NCBI RefSeq assembly: GCF_001999945.1
Contig: NZ_CP019650.1
Coordinates: forward strand, 2,046,001-2,110,000
Source of the DNA: Microbulbifer agarilyticus
GTDB taxonomy: Bacteria > Pseudomonadota > Gammaproteobacteria > Pseudomonadales > Cellvibrionaceae
DNA: 64,000 nt
Reading direction: 5' to 3'
Under the pieces are notes generated by a model, which had not been told where the DNA came from, did no database searches, and worked only from the letters and a program-made list of their open reading frames with translations. The position numbers and the translations under genes are program-made. The number at the start of each line of letters is the position of its first letter. Position 1 is the stretch's first letter. Positions 8,610 through 15,231 of the stretch are shown here, in pieces.

Positions 8610-8942
8610 ATGTGTAAATTGACTGGAAGTGAAGTGACAGAGCTGCAATGGGGAGACGCCGAGTTCACTGGCTACTATTGGGATTCCGAGCTAAAAGATC
8701 CAGCGCTAGTAATTCGAGTTAAGCCTTCTAAATCTACTTTCCAGGAATTGATTTGCTTCTGGGCCACCAACCTGAATTTGAACCTAAATTACTTGGATCA
8801 AGTGGGCTCTTTACGTACATGGGCGGTAACCTTTGAAAGCCTGCCAGAGGGAAGATGGCGTGTACTTTTTGATTTTGCTGGCCAAGGAAGTGTCGAGTTT
8901 GAGTGCAACAGTCTGGCAATACGCTCCGTGCTCGGTGCCTAA
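8610..8942 (+). CDS. Hypothetical protein, cassette gene
   Basis: A 110-aa soluble protein with no signal peptide or membrane segment and many aromatic residues (QWGDAEFTGYYWDSEL, LICFWATNLNLNLNY, TWAVTFESLPEGRWRVLFDF). The alternating hydrophobic pattern suggests a beta-rich fold. No family recognised. It begins 17 bases after the recombination point of attC 3 and ends just before attC 4, so it is a standard single-gene cassette. No strong ribosome site is visible. Confidence 0.65.
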   Translation: MCKLTGSEVTELQWGDAEFTGYYWDSELKDPALVIRVKPSKSTFQELICFWATNLNLNLNYLDQVGSLRTWAVTFESLPEGRWRVLFDFAGQGSVEFECNSLAIRSVLGA

Positions 8943-8945
8943 GCC

Positions 8946-9089
8946 ACATAACAAACACAAGCAGAATGCTCCGGCCCTTCGGGCCTCCGCGGGACGCCCA
9001 ACGCTACGCACGTTTTGTGCAGGTCGCTGCGCTCCCAGTTTCGCACAAAACGTGCATAGCATTGGTCGCCCCTGTTGTGGGCGTTAACT
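8946..9089 (+). other. attC site 4 (144 bp)
   Basis: R'' ACATAAC and R' GTTAACT. Central arms GCACGTTTTGTGC / GCACAAAACGTGC. The inner part contains CCAACGCTACGCAC, also found in sites 1 and 2, so it looks like a mosaic of the two site types. Confidence 0.86.
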
Positions 9090-9100
9090 CAAAGACAAGT

Positions 9101-9877
9101 ATGATCGAGCCTAGCGTTAAAAGAGAAATTCTTGAAAGAATCAATAGAGCCGAAAAAGAACATGGAGTACGTGTTCTTTATGCTATTGAGTCTGGAAGCC
9201 GAGCCTGGGGGTTTGAGTCTCCCAATAGTGATTATGATGTTCGTTTTATTTATGCGCATCCCAAGGATTGGTATGTTGCGGTTGATCTCGAAGACAAAAG
9301 AGATGTCATTGAGTATCCAATTGTTGATGAAATCGACATCAATGGCTGGGATGTACGAAAAGCCTTAAAATTATTCTCTAAGTCAAACCCAGCGTTCGTT
9401 GAATGGTTACAGTCTCCTATTGTATATATTGAGCGAGGTTGTTTTGCTCAAAAAGCAAGAGAAATTCTTCGTGATATTTACTCTGTTAACAGGGGGATAT
9501 ACCACTATCGAAGTATGGCAAAGACGAACTATAGAGGTTATCTTCGAGAGGACATCGTTCCAATCAAGAAATATTTCTATGTTTTAAGGCCACTGCTTTC
9601 AATTATGTGGCTAGAGAAGTATCGAGAGCCTGCCCCAATTCAATTTGAGGTGTTGCGAACTCTAATTGCCGATAACATTGAGCTAAATGGTCAAATCTCA
9701 GATCTACTTCAGAGAAAAAAGATAAGCCTAGAAAAAGAGATGGCGCCAAAAATTACTGAACTAAATTTCTTTATCGAATCTGAGCTTGAGAGATTGGAGG
9801 ACTTTTCAGATGCTTCCGAGAGGGCTGGCGAAATCATGGGTGAGCTAAATTGCCTGTTCCACGAGATCCTGAGTTAA
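9101..9877 (+). CDS. Nucleotidyltransferase of the RlaP/COG3541 type, cassette gene
   Basis: 258 aa. The nucleotidyltransferase signature is clear near residues 26-45: ESGSRAWGFESPNSDYDVRF (GSRxxG...DxD, the two metal-binding Asp). EYPIVDEIDINGWDVRKAL follows and is typical of the predicted nucleotidyltransferase family that includes RlaP, which some authors link to RNA repair. The substrate is unknown. This is the largest cassette gene in the array. The frame is open upstream through attC 4, but the ATG at 9101, 17 bases after the recombination point, is the natural start. Its TAA lies in the R'' box of attC 5. Confidence 0.8.
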   Translation: MIEPSVKREILERINRAEKEHGVRVLYAIESGSRAWGFESPNSDYDVRFIYAHPKDWYVAVDLEDKRDVIEYPIVDEIDINGWDVRKALKLFSKSNPAFVEWLQSPIVYIERGCFAQKAREILRDIYSVNRGIYHYRSMAKTNYRGYLREDIVPIKKYFYVLRPLLSIMWLEKYREPAPIQFEVLRTLIADNIELNGQISDLLQRKKISLEKEMAPKITELNFFIESELERLEDFSDASERAGEIMGELNCLFHEILS

Positions 9878-9988
9878 CAAGGTGCTGCAGATGACGTCTT
9901 ACTTTATGCACGTTTTGCGCTGTCGCTACGCTCCTATTTTCGCGCAAAACGCGCATAAAGTAAGCCGCCGCAGAGCACGGCGTTAACA
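9872..9988 (+). other. attC site 5 (117 bp, shortened)
   Basis: R'' AGTTAAC and R' GTTAACA. Keeps the long GCGCAAAACGCGC arms of the 144-bp family but lacks the CTCCGG...GCGGGAC sub-hairpin near R'', which explains the shorter length. Confidence 0.82.
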
Positions 9989-9989
9989 C

Positions 9990-10451
9990 ATGAAATACAT
10001 CGTAATTTTAGGGCTAATAATTTTCTGCTCTCCAGCATTGGCCACAAAATGCTGGACTCAATCTCAAAATGAGTTGGTAGCTAACAGCGTCGGTAAAGAT
10101 GCGTTTGAGTTTGCTATTGAAAGGGCCCAGTTTATCTTCGTAGGAAAGGCGAAGAACGTTCAAAAAACGATCTACGAACAAGAAGGTGCAGAGCCCCGAG
10201 TTCTCGCAGTGGAAGCAGAATTCGAGGTTGAAGAAGCTATAAAAGGCAACGTTTCTGGTGAGCTAGTTACTAAAAGTGATGACATTTGCGCTTGTAAGTA
10301 TCAATTTGAGCCCGGAATTACATATTTGGTAGTAGCTGGTAAGTACAAGAATAAATTGCAAGTTTATAGTTGCGAGTACATTAGTCCTGTAGATCAATCA
10401 AGGGTCGCAGATGCCCGCAGGATCATAGATGTTAACAAAGCCAGGCAGTAA
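9990..10451 (+). CDS. Secreted Cys-containing protein (possible NTR/TIMP-like fold), cassette gene
   Basis: 153 aa with a clear signal peptide (MKYIVILGLIIFCSPALA, cleavage near residue 18). The mature part contains CWTQ, FIFVGKAKNV, a CACKYQFEPGITYLVVAG segment and a late Cys in YSCEY. The F-x-G-K-V...C-x-C...F-x-x-G-x-x-Y-L-V pattern is reminiscent of small bacterial netrin/TIMP-like secreted proteins. This is a tentative match. The ORF runs through the R'' box and its last residues (NKARQ) and stop are encoded by attC site 6. The next cassette does the same. Confidence 0.7.
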   Translation: MKYIVILGLIIFCSPALATKCWTQSQNELVANSVGKDAFEFAIERAQFIFVGKAKNVQKTIYEQEGAEPRVLAVEAEFEVEEAIKGNVSGELVTKSDDICACKYQFEPGITYLVVAGKYKNKLQVYSCEYISPVDQSRVADARRIIDVNKARQ

Positions 10452-10574
10452 AGCTCCGGGCCTCCGGCCCTCCGCGGGACAGCCTACCTTGTGCACGTTT
10501 CACGCGGGTCGCTGCGCTCCCATTATCGCGCAAAACGCGCACAAGGTAGGCTGCCCCTGCTGGCGGCGTTAGGT
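10430..10574 (+). other. attC site 6 (145 bp)
   Basis: R'' TGTTAAC and R' GTTAGGT. Arms CAGCCTACCTTGTGC / GCACAAGGTAGGCTG are perfect complements, including a compensated change (CCTACC/GGTAGG) relative to the CTTACC/GGTAAG of most other sites. The first 22 bases also encode the end of the preceding ORF. Confidence 0.88.
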
Positions 10575-10579
10575 ATCAC

Positions 10580-10924
10580 ATGAAAATTGCAACCATAGTG
10601 GCTGCTATATCGTTGTTTGCAATGAATGTTACAGCTGGTGAAAGTGAGCAGCGGATATTAGTTCGGGAAGCCGGTTATATATATCACGGACATACATACA
10701 AAGGTATCAATGAATTAAAGTCGGTTCTTGATCCACTGCCGCCAAATCATTCAATTTCGTATCATTTTTTACCTTGTTCTGAGAGGATTAATTCACTTAA
10801 AAACAGCTTAGAGACCTATTTAAAAATACGAAATTTTTCGAAGGTTTCTAGCTCCTTCCCGCTTTGTGGTTGTCACTGTGGAAGTGATAAGGTACAAGAA
10901 ATACCTAACAAGGCCAGGCAATGA
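10580..10924 (+). CDS. Small secreted protein with C-terminal Cys cluster, cassette gene
   Basis: 114 aa with a signal peptide (MKIATIVAAISLFAMNVTAG). The mature protein has one central Cys (FLPCSERIN) and a C-terminal cluster PLCGCHCGS (C-x-C-x-C). This could bind a metal or form disulfides in the periplasm. No family recognised. The last residues (PNKARQ) and the TGA stop are encoded by attC site 7, parallel to the previous cassette. Confidence 0.65.
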   Translation: MKIATIVAAISLFAMNVTAGESEQRILVREAGYIYHGHTYKGINELKSVLDPLPPNHSISYHFLPCSERINSLKNSLETYLKIRNFSKVSSSFPLCGCHCGSDKVQEIPNKARQ

Positions 10925-11047
10925 AGCTCCGGGCCTGTGGCCCTCCGCGGGACAGCTTACCGTGTGCGCGTTTTGCGCAGGTCGCTGCACTCCCATTTTT
11001 GCGCAAAACGTGCACACGGTAAGCTGCCCCTGCTGGCGGCGTTAGCT
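10903..11047 (+). other. attC site 7 (145 bp)
   Basis: Perfect R'' ACCTAAC; R' GTTAGCT. Arms CAGCTTACCGTGTGC / GCACACGGTAAGCTG carry a paired change relative to neighbouring sites, so the stem is conserved rather than the exact sequence. Confidence 0.88.
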
Positions 11048-11062
11048 GTGGTAAAGAGAATT

Positions 11063-11368
11063 ATGAGAAGAAAATATACAGCGTCAGAAATATACGAAGA
11101 AATTGGGCCGAATTTAGTGAGCTGCTGGATCACTTCATACCTGATGGGAGTGTTGTTTCTTGGTTCTCTCGCTTCCACAATACTTGGCGGGATGGGCTAC
11201 GACACGATATTGCTCGTTTTCTCAGGCCTCATTCTAATCCAGGCTATCCGTGGAATTGTAAAGCTAAGAAAATTGCGGGCAAGGTTACAAGCAGATCCTG
11301 AGTCAGTTCGTATGTCAGAGGTTTTAACAGCCCCGAGCTTCAAGGGTATATATGCCTTTGTGAGGTAG
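11063..11368 (+). CDS. Small two-helix membrane protein, cassette gene
   Basis: 101 aa with two hydrophobic segments (ITSYLMGVLFLGSLASTILGG and ILLVFSGLILIQAI) between a charged N-terminus (MRRKYTASEIYEEIG) and a basic, helical C-terminal tail (VKLRKLRARLQADPESVRM). Family not recognised. The open frame extends back through attC 7, but AAAGAGA just before the ATG at 11063 marks the start. Confidence 0.65.
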   Translation: MRRKYTASEIYEEIGPNLVSCWITSYLMGVLFLGSLASTILGGMGYDTILLVFSGLILIQAIRGIVKLRKLRARLQADPESVRMSEVLTAPSFKGIYAFVR

Positions 11369-11369
11369 C

Positions 11370-11513
11370 AGCTAACAAGGCCGGGCAACTTGCTCCGGGC
11401 CTGTGGCCCTCCGCGGGACAGCTTACCTTGTGCACCTTTTGCGCAGGTCGCTGCGCTCCCATTTTTGCGCAAAATGCGCACAAGGTAAGCTGCCCCTGCC
11501 GGCGGCGTTAGCA
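11370..11513 (+). other. attC site 8 (144 bp)
   Basis: R'' AGCTAAC and R' GTTAGCA, with the AAGGCCGGGCA / TGCCGGCGGC outer arms typical of the main family. Confidence 0.88.
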
Positions 11514-11550
11514 ATAGAGATATCCCCATCTGTCAAAAAGGACAAGACAA

Positions 11551-11886
11551 ATGAAAAACATGTTTAAATTTATTTTTGTATCTATCGTTGCGCTAGTATC
11601 AACTTCGGTATGGTCATTAGAAATAACTGCTGACGAAGTCCGTAGCCACGCTGGTAGTGAGTCAAGATTATACTCGGGTAACGTAAGGGTTTTACTCCCT
11701 GAAAATTCAGATTTCGAAACAACCTCTCTGACTGTGAAGACCCTATCAAGTGGTGAGCAAATCTTTGAGGGTGGCGTCACCATTAAATTCAAGGATTTAA
11801 TATTGAAGACGGAAAAAGTAGTAATATCATCTACTGAGGGCGGCCTCATGGCTTCAATGGATAGAGCGGAAGTAACGGGCAAGTAA
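11551..11886 (+). CDS. OstA/LptA-like periplasmic beta protein, cassette gene
   Basis: 111 aa with a signal peptide (MKNMFKFIFVSIVALVSTSVWS). The mature part is built of short alternating strands with the rhythm of the OstA/LptA domain: LEITADEVRSH, RLYSGNVRVLLPE, SLTVKTLSSGEQIFEGGVTIKF, LILKTEKVVIS and DRAEVTGK. LptA-type proteins form the periplasmic bridge for lipopolysaccharide transport. This one is shorter (about 90 mature residues) and sits alone in a cassette, so it may be a decoy, an adaptor or an unrelated beta-helix protein. A GGACAAGACAA ribosome-site-like sequence precedes the ATG. Confidence 0.65.
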   Translation: MKNMFKFIFVSIVALVSTSVWSLEITADEVRSHAGSESRLYSGNVRVLLPENSDFETTSLTVKTLSSGEQIFEGGVTIKFKDLILKTEKVVISSTEGGLMASMDRAEVTGK

Positions 11887-11888
11887 AT

Positions 11889-12032
11889 TGCTAACAAGGC
11901 CGGGCAATCTACTCCGGGCCTGCGGCCCTCCGTGGGACAGCTTACCTTGTACACCTTTTGCACGGGTCGCTATGCTCCCATTTTCGCGCAAAACGCGCAC
12001 AAGGTAAGCTGCCCCTGCCGGCAGCGTTATGA
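11889..12032 (+). other. attC site 9 (144 bp)
   Basis: R'' TGCTAAC and R' GTTATGA. Main family. Some stem bases differ from its neighbours (CTTGTACACC), weakening one arm slightly. Confidence 0.86.
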
Positions 12033-12041
12033 GTCTTAAGC

Positions 12042-12410
12042 ATGAAGCTACTCAGGGAGTTTACATCGCTGTCAGATGCCGAGCTTTTGTCCAATAGGCT
12101 CAGGTCAAAAGGAATTCTCACGCATATATCTGGAGTGAACTCGAAGCAGCTTGGAGCAATAGCGACCGGAACAGTTAAAGTTGGAGTTTGGGCTGTCTTA
12201 AACGAGCAAGTGGACGATGCTACAGCTTTGCTTACAAATAGTAGGCATACTGTTAGGCATCAGCTCACAGAAGAAGAGATGTCGCGTCTAGAGAGTGAAT
12301 CTCAAGGTAAGGTTGCAGCCTCTCTGAGTTCGCTATTGAATAAGCTAGTTTTTGCCTTGGTAGCACTAATGATTATGGTGGTAGCGTACAGCGTACTATC
12401 AAACTCATAA
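12042..12410 (+). CDS. DUF2007-like protein with C-terminal membrane anchor, cassette gene
   Basis: 122 aa. The N-terminal 65 residues follow the DUF2007 (putative signal-transducing protein) pattern: a strand (LLREFTSLSD), a helix with a GI turn (ELLSNRLRSKGILTHISG), then VKVGVWAVLNEQVDDATALL. The last 20-odd residues (LVFALVALMIMVVAYSVL) form one membrane segment. A relative without the anchor but with a zinc ribbon occurs outside the array at 22329. The role is unknown. The stop TAA is part of the attC 10 R'' box. Confidence 0.68.
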   Translation: MKLLREFTSLSDAELLSNRLRSKGILTHISGVNSKQLGAIATGTVKVGVWAVLNEQVDDATALLTNSRHTVRHQLTEEEMSRLESESQGKVAASLSSLLNKLVFALVALMIMVVAYSVLSNS

Positions 12411-12548
12411 CAAGGCCGGGCAATATGCTCTGGGCCTTCGGCCCTCCGCGGGACAGCTTACCTTGTGCACCTTTTGCGCGAGTCGCTGCGCTCCCAGTTT
12501 CGCGCAAAATGCGCACAAGGTAAGCTGCCCCCGCCGACGGCGTTATCT
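12405..12548 (+). other. attC site 10 (144 bp)
   Basis: R'' TCATAAC and R' GTTATCT. Main-family arms CAGCTTACCTTGTGC / GCACAAGGTAAGCTG. Confidence 0.87.
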
Positions 12549-12569
12549 TCAAGATGGAATCATGATCCG

Positions 12570-12929
12570 ATGAAATATTTATCCCTCTTGTTACTTCTTA
12601 TTCCTTTTCATGGATATGGTTCGAGTAACAGCATTCCTGAAGAATATTGGGGTACTTGGGACAGGCATTGTAAGGAAGGCAGAGCCGCCACTGATTCTAT
12701 CGTTCATATCCGCAAAGATGTCATTTATGGGTATGAAGAAAAGAAAGATATATTGAGCGTTGTGCTTCCTGAAGAAAATAAAATTGAAGTCGAATATATC
12801 TTTATCTACGATGGGGTTGAGTACACTGGGTCTTATAAATGGGAGCTCCGAGGTGAGTCTCTAGTTAGTGTTCATCCAGGGACAGGCGAGGAGTGGGTCA
12901 TCCATAAATGCGGTCCGTATGAGCCCTAA
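12570..12929 (+). CDS. Small secreted protein of unknown function, cassette gene
   Basis: 119 aa with a signal peptide (MKYLSLLLLLIPFHGYG). The mature part is acidic and aromatic with two Cys (DRHCKEG and IHKCGP) that could form one disulfide. Motifs such as IPEEYWGTWDRHC and the strand-rich EYIFIYDGVEYTGSYKWEL look like a small beta-sandwich or lipocalin-like domain of the kind where a WGTW signature opens the barrel. This is a tentative reading. The longer upstream frame is only translated attC sequence. Confidence 0.65.
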   Translation: MKYLSLLLLLIPFHGYGSSNSIPEEYWGTWDRHCKEGRAATDSIVHIRKDVIYGYEEKKDILSVVLPEENKIEVEYIFIYDGVEYTGSYKWELRGESLVSVHPGTGEEWVIHKCGPYEP

Positions 12930-12933
12930 ATAA

Positions 12934-13076
12934 AGATAACAAGGCCGGGCAATAGCTCAGGGCCTTTGGCCCTGCGCGGGACAGCTTACCTTGTGCACGT
13001 TTTGCACGAGTCGCTGCGCTCCCATTTTCGCGCAAAACGTGCACAAGGTAAGCTGCCCCTGCCGGCGGCGTTAGTT
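12934..13076 (+). other. attC site 11 (143 bp)
   Basis: R'' AGATAAC and R' GTTAGTT. Main family; inner arms GCACGTTTTGCAC / GCAAAACGTGC. Confidence 0.87.
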
Positions 13077-13091
13077 GTCCTAAGGAGAATC

Positions 13092-13430
13092 ATGAAAGGG
13101 CTTCAGGTTACGGGGTTAACCATGTCCTTGCTATCACTGCTACTTGCCTATTTCCTGTTGGTTCCAGTTGAGCCAAGCACACCGAGTTCCTCAGCAGGTG
13201 CAGCTGGGTTAGGAATAATGTTCATTGTGCTTCCTGCATTGGGAGCGTCCGCGATTATGTTTGTTCCAACATCTGTCGCATTACTATGGGGTATTAATCG
13301 TATACGATCGCGGTTTACTGGGCTGTTTTGGTACAGTGTGTGGGCTCTGAACGGCATTTTTACACTGATATACATGCTTTTGGGGGCTTGGCTCATATAT
13401 ATGTGGGCTTTTCATGCTCCGGCCAACTAA
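13092..13430 (+). CDS. Small integral membrane protein, cassette gene
   Basis: 112 aa with about three membrane segments (MSLLSLLLAYFLLVPV, GLGIMFIVLPALGASAIMFVPTSVALLWG, FWYSVWALNGIFTLIYMLLGAWLIYMW). Family not recognised. AAGGAG lies six bases before the ATG, the best ribosome site in the array, so this gene could be translated well if transcribed. The stop TAA is within the R'' box of the last attC. Confidence 0.68.
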   Translation: MKGLQVTGLTMSLLSLLLAYFLLVPVEPSTPSSSAGAAGLGIMFIVLPALGASAIMFVPTSVALLWGINRIRSRFTGLFWYSVWALNGIFTLIYMLLGAWLIYMWAFHAPAN

Positions 13431-13568
13431 CAAGGCCGGGCAACTTACTCCGGGCCTGCAGCCCTCCGTGGGACAGCTTACCTTGTGCACCTTTTGCGCA
13501 GGTCGCTATGCTCCCATTTTTGCGCGAAATGCGCACAAGGTAAGCTGCCCCTGCCGGCGGCGTTAAAT
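13425..13568 (+). other. attC site 12 (144 bp), last clear site of the array
   Basis: R'' AACTAAC and a perfect R' GTTAAAT. Main-family arms. After this site no further intact attC is seen, so it marks the visible downstream edge of the array. Confidence 0.88.
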
Positions 13569-13652
13569 ATAAGACTTACCCACGTTTAGTAGACACCCAA
13601 GAATGAATAAGGTAATAACCTCCGGAGCTTAACAACGACGTTGTCTATTACC

Positions 13653-14156
13653 ATGAAGGTATATATTTTGCGTAAAATTTTGATCTTTGGGAATTCCGGA
13701 TCTGGAAAGTCTACCCTAGCTAAGCGTCTTTCTGATGAGAATGATTTAGTACATTTAGACCTGGATCTATTTGCCTGGCTGCCAGGTTCGCCGCCGCGAA
13801 GAATGCCGCTTAGCGAGTCTAGTGAAAAAATCGCTACATGCCTCAAGGGGCGTGATAGTTGGGTGGTGGAGGGGTGCTACACAGATTTACTGGAGATATT
13901 GGCGAAAGATGCGTCTGAGATGCTTTTCATGGATCTGTCAATCGAGAAGTGTATCGCAAATGCCAAAAATCGGCCTTGGGAACCACATAAGTACGAGTCT
14001 AAAGAAGCTCAAGATGCAAATCTTGATATGCTGGTGAGTTGGATAAAGGAATATGATACGAGACTGGATACTTTTTCGCGTGCAGCCCATCGAGAGTTAT
14101 TTGCCGCCTTTCAAGGCAAGAAAACACTTTATACAGAGAATCAAGTGCACGATTAG
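13653..14156 (+). CDS. P-loop kinase-like NTPase (adenylate kinase / FlaR-like)
   Basis: 167-aa cytoplasmic NTPase. Walker A FGNSGSGKST is near residues 11-20. HLDLDLFAW follows, then the lid-like NAKNRPWE region, as in the small adenylate/shikimate kinase-like proteins often annotated as topology modulation proteins. The substrate is unknown. It follows the last attC directly (84 bases after its R' box) and is on the same strand, so it may be a former or terminal cassette whose own attC was lost. The in-frame TTG at 13641 is less likely than the ATG at 13653. Confidence 0.75.
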   Translation: MKVYILRKILIFGNSGSGKSTLAKRLSDENDLVHLDLDLFAWLPGSPPRRMPLSESSEKIATCLKGRDSWVVEGCYTDLLEILAKDASEMLFMDLSIEKCIANAKNRPWEPHKYESKEAQDANLDMLVSWIKEYDTRLDTFSRAAHRELFAAFQGKKTLYTENQVHD

Positions 14157-14229
14157 CGCAGCAGTCTAGAGGCCTGTGATATATATGTTCTTCCTCAATA
14201 ATTAGGCTAGACACAAATAGGAGAGGTAT

Positions 14230-14589
14230 ATGTCTGATCCCATCGTGAATTTTTTTGACGCATGGAAAATTGAAGACCCTACTGCTCGGTTTGAAAAAGT
14301 TGCCAGTGCAGTAACCAAAAGCGTTGACTACGACGACCCTCGCACCCCAGAAACTATCAATGGTATCAATGCCCTAAGTGATTATGTTGGCATGTTCAGT
14401 GCAAATGCGCCGGGCTGGTCGGCAAAAGTCATTAATACCGATACGACGGCTGGTGTGACACGGGCTACAGTCGCGTTTAGTGGGCTCGGTCCTGACGGTA
14501 GCGAGAAAGTGCAAATTGGGCAATATTTCGTCGAACAAGAAGGCGAGTTGATAACGCGGATGGTGGGCTTTGTTGGTACCGGTGAATAG
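14230..14589 (+). CDS. SnoaL/NTF2-like small protein
   Basis: 119 aa. Opens with a helix (VNFFDAWKIEDPTARFEKVASAVTKSVDYDDP), continues with helix-strand elements (GINALSDYVGMFSANAPGW), and ends in antiparallel strands (VTRATVAFSGL, VQIGQYFVEQEGELITRMVGF). This is the layout of the NTF2-like alpha/beta cone fold. Members are ligand-binding proteins or small enzymes, and no catalytic pair can be assigned. AGGAGAGG precedes the ATG at a good distance, so it has its own ribosome site. Confidence 0.75.
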   Translation: MSDPIVNFFDAWKIEDPTARFEKVASAVTKSVDYDDPRTPETINGINALSDYVGMFSANAPGWSAKVINTDTTAGVTRATVAFSGLGPDGSEKVQIGQYFVEQEGELITRMVGFVGTGE

Positions 14590-14661
14590 CGGTTGGCTGA
14601 ATTTTTTACAGCGGGCTAAGGCTACCATCTATCCGATGCGTTTCAGGGACCTAGAGTTGAT

Positions 14662-15195
14662 ATGAGAAAACTCGCAGTTTTTCTAGTTGCTGTGCTTGTT
14701 TCTGCTTGTGCAAATATCCCCCTGGGCACAATGCTAAAGTACAGCTCTTTCGATATTGATGATTTTCTTGAGTTAAACCCTGCTGAGATCAGCGCTAAGG
14801 TCGAAGTAGAAGGTGGGCTAGAGCTTTCTGATGACGGTCAAAGGCTGGCCGTTACCATGGAAACGGCAAAGGGTGAAAGGGACTTTACTTTTCCCCTGGT
14901 GATTGAAGAGCATGGATTGGAGCCGAAAAGCGACAGTTGGTTCGGTACAAGTGGGCCTACCAATGTTTATACATTGAAACTGTCAGGTGAGGGAATTTTA
15001 GCGTTTGAGGCCCTGCAATTAGCAATTCGCAAGGAAGTTCCGACCGGATTTGGGCTAAAAGTGAGTACGAGATTCAAGAAGATGGAGGAGTATCCGGACG
15101 AAAATACGGTTTCGATTTTGATTCGGCTGGCTGCCTCTGAAAGCTACGTAACATTGATTGATGATGCACCCCTTGAGCTTGAAGAAAGCACATAA
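14662..15195 (+). CDS. Predicted lipoprotein of unknown function
   Basis: 177 aa beginning with a lipoprotein signal (MRKLAVFLVAVLVSAC, lipobox LVSAC with Cys16), so it is probably anchored in the outer membrane. The rest is strand-rich and acidic (IDDFLELNPAEISAKVEVEG, RLAVTMETAKGERDFTFPLVIEEHG). I do not recognise the family. It lies in a run of small plus-strand genes downstream of the cassette array. Confidence 0.7.
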   Translation: MRKLAVFLVAVLVSACANIPLGTMLKYSSFDIDDFLELNPAEISAKVEVEGGLELSDDGQRLAVTMETAKGERDFTFPLVIEEHGLEPKSDSWFGTSGPTNVYTLKLSGEGILAFEALQLAIRKEVPTGFGLKVSTRFKKMEEYPDENTVSILIRLAASESYVTLIDDAPLELEEST

Positions 15196-15231
15196 TGGTG
15201 AGACCGGTTGAATGGTTATGGAGGAGAATCT

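Noticed and set aside
12966..13091. N-terminal extensions of cassette ORFs (for example MALRGTAY...-type sequences before 11063 and 13092)
   Set aside because: They are translations of the attC repeats and look alike for that reason. The true starts lie after the attC with their own ribosome sites.
7026..13568. The regular repeats considered as a CRISPR array
   Set aside because: Repeat units are over 100 bp, imperfectly palindromic, spaced by whole genes, and bounded by attC boxes. There are no cas genes.
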